64,000 nucleotides of DNA from Xanthomonas dyei (GCF_002939865.1 NZ_MDEE01000005.1:1-64000), one strand, 5' to 3'. Positions 33,110-42,778 are shown, numbered from the stretch's first letter. Translations and numbers: made by a program. The notes: generated by a model not told the origin, from the letters alone.

Positions 33110-34705
33110 TCAGGCGTTTGGCCAGATCCAGTTGGAGGCGATACGTTCGGCCAGCATCATGGTCGGGAATGCTGTCGCGACCGAAGGCACGTCGGGCCAG
33201 ATCGATGCATCGACAACACGCAATCCCTCAATCCCGCGAACGCGGCCATCGATGTCGACCACGGCAGTCGGGTCACGCTCGCCTCCCATCGGCACAGTGG
33301 AGGTTGGATGTTGGTAGGTCGCCACGCTGGCAGGCAGGGTGGCATCCAGCGCGGCGCGATCGCTCACAGCTGCACCCGGCGCGAGCTCGCCGCCGACCAC
33401 ATCTGCAAACGGCGTGTGCCGTGCGATGTTCCGGATCAATTGCACGCCGTCGATCAAGCGCTCCCGATCGCCTGCGTCGCTGAGGAAACCCAGATCGATG
33501 ATCGGTGGCGCCTGCGGGTCGCGGCTGGCGATGGTCACAGAGCCGACCGATCGCGGGCGCACCAGCGCTGCAAATAGCAGGAACATGGCGTTGTCGGATG
33601 ACTGCCCATCGTCGGGCAGCGCTGCAGTGCTGATGTTGAGGTCGGCCTCATCCCCGACGGCATGCTGCGATCGCGTCCACAGCATGGCGCCGATGGGCGG
33701 ATACGGCAGGCCGACGGCTTCCTTCTTAATCGACCACACGGTCGGAACCAGCGGATGGTCCTGCAGGCGACGGCCCACCGGCAGATCGGCCACCACATCG
33801 ATGCCGAGGTTACGCAGCGTGTCGGCAGGGCCGATCCCCGAGCGCATCAGGATCGCAGGACTGGCGTAGGTGCCTGCCGATAGAACGACTGCATCAGCGC
33901 TGATCACCTCGCCACTGGCCAGCCGGACTCCGGTGGCGCGCGTACCTTCCAGCACGACGGCATCGACCAGCACCTGGTCGCGGATGGTCAGGTTGGCGCG
34001 GGTACGCACCGCCTCGCTCAGCAGGGTCATGCCAGTGGTGAGCCGCACGCCCATGCGGGTGTTCATGACATAGGGACCGACGCCCAGTGGGTGCGCGGTC
34101 GCAAACCCGGCCGAGCGCTCATGGCCTGCAGCGACGGCGGAGGCAATGAAGGCGCGGTGCTGGTCTGACACTTCTTCGTCGCCAAGCTGATGCACGGGAA
34201 ACGGACCGTCATGGCCAGTCCCACCGGTCCCGGAGGTACGCTCCAGCGACTGGTAGAACGGCTGTGTGGCGTCCCAGCTCAGTGCCGCCAGATCGTGTTC
34301 CCGGGCCCAGCGGTCGTGGTCAGACTTCGGCAACCGCATCGCCACTGCGCCATTGATCGCGGACGAGCCTCCCAGCACCTTGCCGCGATTGAGTGGCATG
34401 CGCCTGCCGAGCAGGCCAGGCTCCGATTGAAAGCCCCAGTCGTGTTGTGGATCGCCGCCCACCAGATCCTGGCGCCGTGCTGCGTCCGGATACGCGTTCG
34501 GTGCATAGGCCACGCCTGCCTCGATCAACAGCACGCGACGCGATGCATCGGCACTCAGACGGTTGGCCAATACGGCGCCGGCGGACCCGCCACCCACGAT
34601 GATCAGGTCGTATGAAGCACCTGATGCATCGATGACGTCTACCGCATTGGAACGGGGCTGCGGTAGATCTGTGCCGGTGCTTCCAGCGTCGTTGCGATCG
34701 ATCAT
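33110..34705 (-). CDS. GMC-family FAD oxidoreductase (choline dehydrogenase-like)
   Basis: A 531-residue flavoenzyme (from 34705). The FAD Rossmann motif IIVGGGSAGAVLANRLS lies near residue 36, followed by NRGKVLGGSSAINGAV, the second GMC signature with GTYASPAILMRSGIGP, and the C-terminal catalytic His in YQHPTSTVPMG and the DVPSVATAFPTMM end. The enzyme probably oxidises an alcohol. ATG 34705 was chosen; an in-frame ATG at 34789 would add 28 residues and leave only 51 bp for the divergent LysR promoter. Confidence 0.85.
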   Translation of the reverse strand: MIDRNDAGSTGTDLPQPRSNAVDVIDASGASYDLIIVGGGSAGAVLANRLSADASRRVLLIEAGVAYAPNAYPDAARRQDLVGGDPQHDWGFQSEPGLLGRRMPLNRGKVLGGSSAINGAVAMRLPKSDHDRWAREHDLAALSWDATQPFYQSLERTSGTGGTGHDGPFPVHQLGDEEVSDQHRAFIASAVAAGHERSAGFATAHPLGVGPYVMNTRMGVRLTTGMTLLSEAVRTRANLTIRDQVLVDAVVLEGTRATGVRLASGEVISADAVVLSAGTYASPAILMRSGIGPADTLRNLGIDVVADLPVGRRLQDHPLVPTVWSIKKEAVGLPYPPIGAMLWTRSQHAVGDEADLNISTAALPDDGQSSDNAMFLLFAALVRPRSVGSVTIASRDPQAPPIIDLGFLSDAGDRERLIDGVQLIRNIARHTPFADVVGGELAPGAAVSDRAALDATLPASVATYQHPTSTVPMGGERDPTAVVDIDGRVRGIEGLRVVDASIWPDVPSVATAFPTMMLAERIASNWIWPNA

Positions 34706-34840
34706 CGAGAGTGGCTTGTGAAGGTGTGACGGCGATGCTGACACCTGCGTGTTACTGCCAACAAGCCTGTATTTTTCGATGCGATCCATCGTTTAATCCG
34801 TTGGATGGGCGGGTAAGCAAAAATCACATAAGGCGCCGAC

Positions 34841-35767
34841 ATGCTGGATGGTCTATCGCTCGATCAACTAAGAACTTTTATCGCCGCAGCCGAAGAAGGC
34901 AGTTTTTCATCGGCAGGCAGACGCCTTCGACGCACGCAGTCCGCCATCTCGGAAACGATGAATAATCTTGAACGGCAGCTCGGCGTCCTCCTGTTCGATC
35001 GGCAGGGCCGATATCCCAAGCTGACCCCGGAAGGGAAGGTGCTGCTCTCGGATGCAAGATCCATCATCGCAGGCGTCGAGAATCTCAAAGCCAGGGCGAA
35101 AGGGATATCCGGCGGCCTGGAGTCTGAGCTTGTCGCAGTGATCGACGTTTTTTTCCCGATCATCGCCATGGCAGAAGCCGCGCACGAATTTCGTGTCCAG
35201 TTTCCGGACACGCCGCTGCGGTTATTTGTCGAGGCGCTTGGCGGCGCGATGCAGCCGGTGGTCGATGGCCGCGCCAGCTTTGGTGTTGTCGGGTCCTTGC
35301 AGATATTGCCCAGTGGCCTGGAGTCGGAACAAATTGCCACGATCGACTTTGTCAGCGTGGCAGCCAGTCATCACCCGCTTGCCGCTTATGACGGGCCGAT
35401 CCCGCGCGAGGAGCTCGCCAAGCATGTGCAACTGGTATTGACGGACCGCTCCAGCATCTCGGAAGGGCAGGAGTTCGGGGTGCTGTCTCCGCTGACCTGG
35501 CGGTTGGCGGACCTGTTTGCCAAGCATGCTTTTCTTCTCAGTGGTCTGGGGTGGGGCGGCATGCCGTTTCACGCGGTTTCCAACGACATCGCCGAAGGAC
35601 GGCTTGTCGTGCTTCCGATCGAGGCCACGCCGGTGGGGGGATATCAGATGCCCATCTCGGCGATCTACCGCCTGAGCGCGCCGCCGGGCCCTGCAGGCCG
35701 CTGGATGATCGAGCGTCTGAAGCATTGCACCAGGGGCCGGCAGGTCGCCACGGACCTCCCGGACTAG
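34841..35767 (+). CDS. LysR-family transcriptional regulator
   Basis: A 308-residue regulator with the winged-helix N-terminus LSLDQLRTFIAAAEEGSFSSAGRRLRRTQSAISETMNNLE and an effector domain from about 90. It is divergent from the GMC oxidoreductase/SnoaL-like pair and probably controls it. The effector is unknown. Confidence 0.9.
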   Translation: MLDGLSLDQLRTFIAAAEEGSFSSAGRRLRRTQSAISETMNNLERQLGVLLFDRQGRYPKLTPEGKVLLSDARSIIAGVENLKARAKGISGGLESELVAVIDVFFPIIAMAEAAHEFRVQFPDTPLRLFVEALGGAMQPVVDGRASFGVVGSLQILPSGLESEQIATIDFVSVAASHHPLAAYDGPIPREELAKHVQLVLTDRSSISEGQEFGVLSPLTWRLADLFAKHAFLLSGLGWGGMPFHAVSNDIAEGRLVVLPIEATPVGGYQMPISAIYRLSAPPGPAGRWMIERLKHCTRGRQVATDLPD

Positions 35768-35892
35768 CGGGGCATTGGGCGGTTGGTGCGTCGAATGGCG
35801 CCCAGACAGGCAGAGATCGAACAAAAAGATGGACACGCTCAACTATATGTATTAGTGTTTGTTACACACATTCACTAGATCCACTTCAACCC

Positions 35893-36339
35893 ATGCCCAC
35901 CAGCAGCCGTTTCGCCGTCGCCACCCATATCCTGACTGCGCTTGCAGTGGGCGATGGCACGCCGATGCGTTCGGAGGACTTGGCGTATTCGGCCAATACC
36001 GGTGCTGTGGTCATCCGTGGCCTGCTGTCGCGCCTCAGCGAGGCAGGGCTGACGCGTTCGCAACTTGGCGCCGGCGGTGGCGCGATGCTGGCCAAACCGG
36101 CCAAGCAGATCAAACTGCTCGATGTCTATGCGGCGGTGGAGGATACGGAGCTGTTTGCAGTGCATCGGACGCCGCCCTGCAAGAGTTGTGCGGTGGGCGG
36201 TAACATCCTGGCCGCGCTTGAACCGACATTGACCCGAGCGCGCAAAGCACTTGAAGGCGAACTCGGAAAAACCACCATCGCAGATGTGGCCACCGACGTC
36301 GCTCGGCTGGGAAACTTCTCGATTCCTCTGGTCCTGTAA
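35893..36339 (+). CDS. Rrf2-family regulator (YwnA-like)
   Basis: A 148-residue winged-helix regulator of the Rrf2 family (VATHILTALAVGDGTPMRSEDLAYSANTGAVVIRGLLSRLS). The Cys pair in PPCKSC near residue 97 could be redox-sensing; the three-Cys iron-sulfur pattern of IscR is absent. It is followed by a Rossmann-fold gene on the same strand, a pair similar to ywnA-ywnB of Bacillus. Confidence 0.8.
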   Translation: MPTSSRFAVATHILTALAVGDGTPMRSEDLAYSANTGAVVIRGLLSRLSEAGLTRSQLGAGGGAMLAKPAKQIKLLDVYAAVEDTELFAVHRTPPCKSCAVGGNILAALEPTLTRARKALEGELGKTTIADVATDVARLGNFSIPLVL

Positions 36340-36485
36340 TTTTTCAGCTTAAATGTCGATAAGTCGGCGACACATATATATTTCGATGGATTACGTCGAC
36401 ATCAGAGCCGCCAGTGTTTTGGGGTGCTGGCAACCTCTCTCACTTTAGAACCCCTCAACTTCAATCACATCAACAGGAATAGATC

Positions 36486-37130
36486 ATGAGCATCGGCATT
36501 ATTGGTTCTGGCGCGCTTGGCGCCAACGTCGCACGTGCACTCGCCAAAAAAGGGATTGCAGCATCGATTTCAAACAGCCGTGGACCGGCTTCGCTCGCTG
36601 CGCTGGTCGATGAGCTTGGCCCTTCGATTACCGCAGTCACCGCTGCCGAAGCGGCGAGCGCCGACATCGTGATCGCCGCGGTACGCTGGGTCGATGCCGA
36701 GAACGTCATGACTGGCCTGCCAGCGTGGAATGGGCGCATCGTGATCGATGGCACCAATCCAGTGGAGTTTATCGACCCGGCTTCTGCGGATGCCAACGAT
36801 CCCAGCAATCCACTGGCGGCCTACGGCATCAAGGCCGTGGATCTGGCGGGCAAGCACTCGAGCGAGGTGTTCAAGCACTTCGTGCCAGGGGCGAGGGTTG
36901 TCAAAGCGTTCAATCACCTCGACGTCAACGTCCTGGCCGAACCGGAAGTAGCCGGCGGCAAGCGCGTGCTGTTCTATTCCGGGGACGACGCTGCCGCTAA
37001 GGCCGAGGTGCACGCGCTCATCGACGCGATGGGCTTTGCGCCGGTCGACCTCGGATCGCTCGATGTCGGCGGGACGCTTGCATCGCTGCCTTTCGGCTCG
37101 CTCTCTGCACAGAACTTCGTAAAGCTTTAA
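36486..37130 (+). CDS. NADPH-dependent F420 reductase-like protein
   Basis: A 214-residue Rossmann protein (MSIGIIGSGALGANVARALAKKG; VIDGTNPVEF; GARVVKAFNHLD). It is the N-terminal type of the F420H2:NADP oxidoreductase family; in organisms without F420 its role is unknown. AGGA precedes the ATG. It is probably the target gene of the Rrf2 regulator. Confidence 0.8.
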   Translation: MSIGIIGSGALGANVARALAKKGIAASISNSRGPASLAALVDELGPSITAVTAAEAASADIVIAAVRWVDAENVMTGLPAWNGRIVIDGTNPVEFIDPASADANDPSNPLAAYGIKAVDLAGKHSSEVFKHFVPGARVVKAFNHLDVNVLAEPEVAGGKRVLFYSGDDAAAKAEVHALIDAMGFAPVDLGSLDVGGTLASLPFGSLSAQNFVKL

Positions 37131-37206
37131 TACAAGGCGCCATATTGCGGGTGGATGGAACAGAGGTTCCATCCACCCGCACTGTTTTTGCAAACGATGA
37201 AGAATG

Positions 37207-37322
37207 GCTAACACCACGTAGCGAGCAGTCGTCAGTGGGTGTGAACGGCGCGCTCAAAACCGGCGTGTACGCGTGGACCATGCCGCACCGAGCACCGGCC
37301 GCGCCCGCCTGGCGGTGAGCAC
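37207..37322 (+). repeat. dispersed ~110-bp repeat, copy 2
   Basis: GTAGCGAGCAGTCGTC through ACCATGCCGCACCGAGCACC and GCCTGGCGGTGAGC. Best preserved copy of the family. The 754-bp interval 37131-37884 contains this and the twin palindromes at 37678-37739. Confidence 0.65.
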
Positions 37323-37677
37323 CGTGTTTTTTTCGCTGCGCTAAAGTCAAAGCGGTCATGCTCAAGCCTTTGGTCGTTTGGCGCACGTCTTGCCACGAAG
37401 GTGCGCGGTGCTGCGCTTGGCGCTTTCCAAAACCTTAGGCAGCGTTCGCTAATGCCGCAGTGCTGGCATGCGATGCCCACAATGAGCGGTATCTCAGTGC
37501 GCGAGTAACACCATCTTGGCCAATTCCCCTCTATACGTGGCACGGATAGGAGGCGAATGATCGCTCTATGTCGTGTGCGCGACGTCTTATGCGTACCGAC
37601 CTAGCGCCTTTGGAATATCCCCGCAGCGGTATCCGCTGTGATGGCCGGTCACCGCATGCATCTGCCCTCCATATCGA

Positions 37678-37739
37678 TGTCAAGGACGCTTGACACGTTG
37701 CACATCTGCGCGCACTCTGGTTGTCAAGGAAGCTTGACA
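37678..37739 (+). promoter_or_regulatory. twin palindromes, candidate operator of the XRE/NatAB operon
   Basis: TGTCAAG-GACG-CTTGACA (37678-37695) and TGTCAAG-GAAG-CTTGACA (37722-37739): the same 7-bp arms and 4-nt spacer, centres 44 bp apart (about four helical turns). TTGACA within each arm resembles a -35. They lie 145-207 bp upstream of the first gene of the operon that encodes a small XRE regulator, so autoregulation is the simplest idea. Confidence 0.65.
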
Positions 37740-37884
37740 CGGGGTGTGGGGTGAACAACAGCGCAAACATGTCGCCGGTGCATGCATTGCCTTGCCGTGC
37801 TGCGATGCTGCACGAATCCAGTTGCACTGCCCTGCAGCGGCGAACGATTCGCGTGCAGGCATCCACGATGCCGGTGGACGCACG

Positions 37885-38472
37885 ATGAGCGCGAAGACAG
37901 CTGCACTGCGTGCACTGCCGGTGGGTAGCGTTGTCCTGATTCTGCTGGGCGCCTTGCGGCGCTGGCTGCCGTGGCAGGTGAGCGATTACGCGCAGGGGCT
38001 GCTGATCGGCGTCGGCATGGGTGGTTTGCTGGTGGCGCTGATGCTGCACCTGTCGCGCGACAGCCTGCGCGACAGTGCGCCGCCGGCACTGGTGCACCGT
38101 TACCGCATGGAGTTCGCGCCGCCGATGCTGGGCTATGTTGCGGTGATGCTGTGCTGGCGGCATCTGCTGGCCAGCGTGGACGCCAACTGGATCCGCGTCC
38201 TGATCGCATTGCTACCCGCGCTGCTGCTGATGTTCGTGGTCCGTGCGGTGGCGCGTTTTGTGCGTGATTCGGATGAAATGCAGCGCCGCATCGAGCTGGA
38301 ATCGATCGCCATTGCCGCGGGTGTGGTGAGCATGGCGTACATGACTGCCGGCTTCCTGCAATCGGCGCAGCTGATCGCGGTGCCGGCAGCGGCGGCGATG
38401 ATCTGGGTGTTTCCGGTGCTGTGCATCACCTATGGCCTCACCAAGGCCATCAATGCACGCCGCTATCAATGA
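37885..38472 (+). CDS. membrane protein paired with an XRE regulator
   Basis: A 195-residue protein with about four or five transmembrane segments (12-30, 37-55, 80-97, 105-125, 150-190) and a charged cytosolic loop (RFVRDSDEMQRRIELESIA). Small membrane proteins of this type often partner tiny XRE regulators. Its stop overlaps the regulator ATG by 4 bp. The function is unknown. An in-frame start exists at 37744 but adds a non-hydrophobic extension. Confidence 0.7.
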   Translation: MSAKTAALRALPVGSVVLILLGALRRWLPWQVSDYAQGLLIGVGMGGLLVALMLHLSRDSLRDSAPPALVHRYRMEFAPPMLGYVAVMLCWRHLLASVDANWIRVLIALLPALLLMFVVRAVARFVRDSDEMQRRIELESIAIAAGVVSMAYMTAGFLQSAQLIAVPAAAAMIWVFPVLCITYGLTKAINARRYQ

Positions 38473-38669
38473 AGAGTCGGGTACGTGCATTGCGCGAAGC
38501 CAGCGGCTGGTCGCAAGGCGAGTTGGCCGAGCAGTTGGGCGTATCGCGGCAAACCATCAATGCGCTGGAGACCGGCAAATACGATCCCAGCCTGCCGTTG
38601 GCGTTTCGCATCGCACGCTTGTTCGGCGAGCCGATCGAGCACGTGTTTCTGTATGACGATGATCAGTAG
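38469..38669 (+). CDS. small XRE-family DNA-binding regulator
   Basis: A 66-residue helix-turn-helix protein (VRALREASGWSQGELAEQLG, then VSRQTINALETGKYDPSLPL, ending EHVFLYDDDQ). It is a single-domain regulator, like those encoded with small membrane proteins and ABC exporters. Its likely target is the pair of palindromes upstream. Confidence 0.88.
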   Translation: MKSRVRALREASGWSQGELAEQLGVSRQTINALETGKYDPSLPLAFRIARLFGEPIEHVFLYDDDQ

Positions 38670-38729
38670 TTGCGGTGGTCACAACGACCGTCGGCAACGT
38701 CAGGCAATGGGCACCAGGAGAGGATGGAC

Positions 38730-40286
38730 ATGCTGAAACAACTGAATGTGGCCGCCGCCGTGCTAGTCGCGCTGCTGGCCGCAGGATGCCAGCGCGCACA
38801 GGCGCCCGCTGCCGGCAACGCCGGCACATCCGCGGCCGGCGCCGCGCAGCCGCGCACGACAAACACGCAGACAGACACTGCGGCCGGCAATCGCTATGGC
38901 AGCCTGCAATTTGCACCGTGCACGTTGAGTTCCGGCAGCGCGGCGGGCAATATCGAAGCGCAGTGCGCCAGCCTGCCCGTGCCGGAAAATCCGGCCGCCC
39001 CCAAGGGCCGCAGCATCGCGTTGAAGATCGCCTGGCTGGAAAGCGACGCCGGTGCGGGCAGCGCGGCGGACCCGGTGTTTTTCATTGCCGGTGGCCCAGG
39101 TCAGTCGGCAACCGAGGTGTCTGCCATTGCTGCCGCTGCCTTGCGCGAAGTGCGCAAAAAGCGCGACATCTTCCTGGTCGATCAACGCGGCACTGGCGGA
39201 TCGCACCCACTGCGTTGCGAGACCGCGGACGGCAAGCCCTTGCAGGCGGACATGGCATCCAGCCCGGAACAGCTCACCGCCTATGCGCGTCAGTGCGCAC
39301 AAGAACTGGAGCGCCACGCCGATCCGCGCTACTACACCACGGCCGAAGCGATCGGGGATCTGGATGCGGTCAGGGCCGCGTTGGGCGCGCAACGGATCGA
39401 TCTGGTCGGTGTGTCGTACGGCACGCGTGTGGCGCAACAGTACGCCAAGCGCTTTCCGGCGCAGACGCGTGCGATCGTCCTCGACGGCGTTGCGCCCAGC
39501 GACCTGGTCATCAGCGGCGAGTTCGCGCGTACCTTCGAAGATGCGCTGATGTTGCAGGCCGAACAGTGCCGCGCCATCCCGGCCTGTCGCACGCGCTTTC
39601 CCACCGACGTCCGCACGCAATTGCGCACCGTCATGGAGCGGTTGAAGACCGACTCGCCGCAGGTGGAGTACCGCGACCTGCGCACCAACGCCATCAGGCG
39701 CGACCGGGTCACAGCCGATGCGGTGGTCGGCCTGGCGTTCACCTTCTCCTACGCACCGCAAAGCGCTGCCTTGCTGCCATTGGTGCTGGATGAAGCGGCC
39801 GCCGGCCATTACGCCCCGCTAATGGCGTTGTCGCATATGGACATGCAGATCAACCAGCCGATGCAGTGGTCGGTGGTCTGCGCCGAAGATGCCGACCGCT
39901 ATCGCCCGGCACCGGAGCATCAGGCACTGCTGCTTAGCGAGGACGTGCCTCGCAGTGTGTTTGCCGCATGCCCGGTGTGGCCCACCGGCAAGCGTGCTGT
40001 GGACTTCACCGCACCGCTGCGCTCGCAGGTGCCTGCGCTGCTGCTGTCGGGGCAACTGGACCCGGTCACGCCACCGCGCTATGCCGAAACGGTGCTCAAG
40101 GGCCTACCGCATGGACGCCATCTGGTCGCACCCGGGCAAGGTCATAGCGTGATGGCGCTGGGCTGCATGCCGAAGCTGATGGCCCAGTTCATGGAAACCA
40201 CCGACGCCAAGGCGCTGGATGCCAGCTGCGTGGCCAACCTCAACAACGTGCCTGCGTTCACCTCGTTCAACGGGTGGGAACCATGA
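38730..40286 (+). CDS. lipoprotein alpha/beta-hydrolase (TAP-type peptidase-like)
   Basis: A 518-residue hydrolase with a lipobox LLAAGC at residues 14-19, so probably an outer-membrane or periplasmic lipoprotein. The oxyanion motif FIAGGPGQSA, the nucleophile Ser in GVSYGTRVAQQ, the Asp in GQLDPVTPP and the His in GQGHSVMALGC match the TAP/proline-iminopeptidase-like group. AGGAG precedes ATG 38730 with good spacing; ATG 38724 is 6 nt upstream. It lies between the XRE regulator and the NatAB genes, so processing or supply of a peptide substrate for the exporter, or a response to it, can be imagined. Confidence 0.85.
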   Translation: MLKQLNVAAAVLVALLAAGCQRAQAPAAGNAGTSAAGAAQPRTTNTQTDTAAGNRYGSLQFAPCTLSSGSAAGNIEAQCASLPVPENPAAPKGRSIALKIAWLESDAGAGSAADPVFFIAGGPGQSATEVSAIAAAALREVRKKRDIFLVDQRGTGGSHPLRCETADGKPLQADMASSPEQLTAYARQCAQELERHADPRYYTTAEAIGDLDAVRAALGAQRIDLVGVSYGTRVAQQYAKRFPAQTRAIVLDGVAPSDLVISGEFARTFEDALMLQAEQCRAIPACRTRFPTDVRTQLRTVMERLKTDSPQVEYRDLRTNAIRRDRVTADAVVGLAFTFSYAPQSAALLPLVLDEAAAGHYAPLMALSHMDMQINQPMQWSVVCAEDADRYRPAPEHQALLLSEDVPRSVFAACPVWPTGKRAVDFTAPLRSQVPALLLSGQLDPVTPPRYAETVLKGLPHGRHLVAPGQGHSVMALGCMPKLMAQFMETTDAKALDASCVANLNNVPAFTSFNGWEP

Positions 40287-40317
40287 GCCGCATCGACCAC
40301 GCCACGGAGGCGCACGC

Positions 40318-41064
40318 ATGATCGTCGTCGAGAATCTGCACAAGTCGTTCAAGACCAAGAGCGGGCTGGTAAAGGCGGTCGATGGGGTCAGTTTCAGCGC
40401 CGCCGACGGCCAGGTCACCGGCTTGCTCGGCCCCAATGGCGCGGGCAAGACCACCACCTTGCGCATGCTCTACACCTTGATGTCGCCGGACCAGGGGCGC
40501 GTCACCGTGGATGGCGTGGACGCCGCGCGCGACCCGGTCACGGTACGCCGTGCGCTGGGCGTGTTGCCGGATGCGCGCGGCGTGTACAAGCGTTTGAGCG
40601 CACGCGAGAACATCGCCTATTTCGGCGAGTTGCACGGCATGTCGCGCAGCCAGATCGCCGAGCGCACGCGTGTGTTGTCCAGCGCATTGGACATGGACGA
40701 TATTCTCGACCGCCAGACCGAAGGCTTCAGCCAGGGCCAGCGCACCAAGACCGCCATTGCACGCGCGCTGGTGCACGACCCGCGCAACGTGATTCTGGAC
40801 GAGCCCACCAATGGCCTGGATGTGATGACCACGCGCGCGATGCGTGGCTTCCTGCAGCAGCTGCGCGCGGAAGGGCGCTGCGTGATCTTTTCCAGTCACA
40901 TCATGCAAGAGGTGGCGGCGCTGTGCGATCGCATCGTCATCATCGCCAAGGGCACGGTGGTGGCGTCCGGCAGCGCCGACGAACTGCGCGCCGCCACCGG
41001 TGAAGACAACCTGGAAGATGCCTTTGTCAAGGCGATCGGCTCGGAAGAAGGACTGCACGCATGA
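40318..41064 (+). CDS. natA: ABC exporter ATP-binding protein (NatA-like)
   Basis: A 248-residue ATPase with Walker A GPNGAGKTTT, signature SQGQRTKTAIARAL (the LSGGQ position reads FSQGQ), Walker B VILDEPTNGLDV and SSHIMQE H-loop. It closely follows the hydrolase gene (31 bp) and overlaps the permease gene by 4 bp. NatAB systems export Na+ in Bacillus; the substrate here is unknown. Confidence 0.9.
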   Translation: MIVVENLHKSFKTKSGLVKAVDGVSFSAADGQVTGLLGPNGAGKTTTLRMLYTLMSPDQGRVTVDGVDAARDPVTVRRALGVLPDARGVYKRLSARENIAYFGELHGMSRSQIAERTRVLSSALDMDDILDRQTEGFSQGQRTKTAIARALVHDPRNVILDEPTNGLDVMTTRAMRGFLQQLRAEGRCVIFSSHIMQEVAALCDRIVIIAKGTVVASGSADELRAATGEDNLEDAFVKAIGSEEGLHA

Positions 41065-42254
41065 GCAAGCGCTCCCTGTTGGCCACGTGGTGGACGGTGC
41101 TGCGCAAGGAACTGCGCGACATCTCGCGGGACCGCCGCACCCTGGCATTGGCGTTGCTGCTGTCGCCATTGCTATATCCGATCCTGATCCTGGGCATGGG
41201 CGTCTTGAGCGAAAGCCGCGTGCGCACGCAGATCGACAAGCCGCTGGACATCCCCACGCTCGGCCGCGAACACGCACCCAATCTGGTGCGGTTTCTGGCC
41301 GCGCAAGGACTCAACGCCGTGGATGCGCCAGCCGACCTGACGACGGCCATTCGCAACCAGGATGTGGACGTGGCGCTGCGTATCAGCGACAGCTATGCCG
41401 ACGATTGGCGCGAAGGCCGTCCGGCGCTGGTGGAAATCATCAAGGACAGCACCCGCCGCGAGGCCGACGTGCCCAGCCTGCGCTTGCAGGCAGCATTGAG
41501 CGGCTACAGCCAGCAGGTCGGCGCATTGCGTCTGTTGGCGCGTGGCATCGATGCGCAGGTGAGCCGGCCACTGGAAATCGCCGCGCAGGACCTGGCCACT
41601 GCCGAAGCCAAGCGCGGGCAGATGATGGCGATGCTGTTGCCGGTGCTGCTGGTGATCACCTCGTTCCTGGGCGGCGCGTCGTTGATTCTGGACGCCACCG
41701 CCGGCGAGCGTGAGCGCCAATCGCTGGAGCCGTTGCTGGCCACGCCGGCACCACGCAGTGCGATTGTCAGCGGCAAGATCACTGCCGCCTGCGTGATCGG
41801 CATGGTGTCGTTGTTGCTCACCTTGCTGGCCTTCAAATTGAGCGCGCAGTTGTCCTCGTCCAATCTGGGGCGCCAGCTCAATGTGGGTTTCGTGCCGATG
41901 CTGCAGATGCTCTTCATCCTGGTGCCGATGCTGTTTGTCGGTACCTCGCTGCTGACCTATCTGGCCGCCGCGGCCAAAAGCATGAAGGAAGCGCAGGCGC
42001 ACATGACCTGGTTGCTGCTGTTGCCGATGCTGCCCGGCTACGCATTGATGGCGTATCCGCTGAAGACGCAGCTGTGGCATTTTGCGGTGCCGTTTTTGGC
42101 GCAGAACCAGATGTTGCTCAAGGTGATCCGCCACGAACCCATCAACGCGCAGACCTGGGCGGTGTATCTGCTGGCCGGCTTCGGCGTGGCTGGGCTGTTG
42201 TGGTATGCGGCGGTACGTCGCTATCACCAGGAGCGCTTGGCGATTTCGGGGTAA
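41061..42254 (+). CDS. natB: ABC exporter permease (NatB-like)
   Basis: A 397-residue ABC-2 type permease: an N-terminal helix (RDRRTLALALLLSPLLYPILIL), a large extracytoplasmic domain (about 50-190), and five or six C-terminal helices (LLPVLLVITSFLGGASLIL, TLLAFKL, LVPMLFVGTSLL, LLLPMLPGYALMAYPL, GFGVAGLLWYA). It forms the exporter with the preceding ATPase. Confidence 0.9.
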   Translation: MSKRSLLATWWTVLRKELRDISRDRRTLALALLLSPLLYPILILGMGVLSESRVRTQIDKPLDIPTLGREHAPNLVRFLAAQGLNAVDAPADLTTAIRNQDVDVALRISDSYADDWREGRPALVEIIKDSTRREADVPSLRLQAALSGYSQQVGALRLLARGIDAQVSRPLEIAAQDLATAEAKRGQMMAMLLPVLLVITSFLGGASLILDATAGERERQSLEPLLATPAPRSAIVSGKITAACVIGMVSLLLTLLAFKLSAQLSSSNLGRQLNVGFVPMLQMLFILVPMLFVGTSLLTYLAAAAKSMKEAQAHMTWLLLLPMLPGYALMAYPLKTQLWHFAVPFLAQNQMLLKVIRHEPINAQTWAVYLLAGFGVAGLLWYAAVRRYHQERLAISG

Positions 42255-42339
42255 GTGGCTCGACAAGCGTGCAGTGGCAGCGATGGTTTGCGCGTGGTGC
42301 GTTTGGTTTAGAGCGGCCAATACAACTACGGCGTGGCCA

Positions 42340-42460
42340 CCAGGCGGGCACGGCCGTTGCCTGAAATCGGGGTGGGCTAGTCGCACACTCCGGTTATGGG
42401 CGGGCCGTTCGCACCCACCTGACAGCTGTTCGTTACGTGTTGTTAGTCGCTCTTGGTGCG
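42340..42460 (-). repeat. dispersed ~110-bp repeat, copy 3 (reversed)
   Basis: Reverse complement reads ACACGTAACGAACAGCTGTC through GTGCCCGCCTGGTGGCC, matching copies 1, 2 and 4. The 862-bp interval 42255-43116 contains this, two REP-like hairpins and the bidirectional terminator. Confidence 0.5.
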
Positions 42461-42589
42461 TCGTGCGTAGCGAGTGGATGACGGCACGCACATGATGGCG
42501 AACGACTGGCTGTTCGGTTGGCATGGCTGGTGAGGTTACTGATCGGCTGGTTGCTACGCGGATTTGGTGACGCCTTACCCTCACCCCAC

Positions 42590-42778
42590 CCCCTCTCCCG
42601 ACGGGAGAGGGGCATGCGCGGCAACGTGATCGGTGGCTTGCGATGGCAGTCGCGGCGTTTCTGATCGAGCCAAGCAGTTTCCTCTGTCATCGACAGGTGC
42701 TGCTTCGTTCTCACATTGAACGAAGTAGCTCTCTTCTCACACAGCGCCAAGCAGCTCCCTTCTCCCATCGGGAGAAGG
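42590..42778. repeat. two REP-like hairpins
   Basis: CCCCTCTCCC-GAC-GGGAGAGGGG at 42590-42612 and CCTTCTCCC-ATC-GGGAGAAGG at 42758-42778, with CCCTCACCCCACC and GCGCCGGATGAGGGTA flanks. The same family as at 21090-21256 and 51954-51976. Confidence 0.65.
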
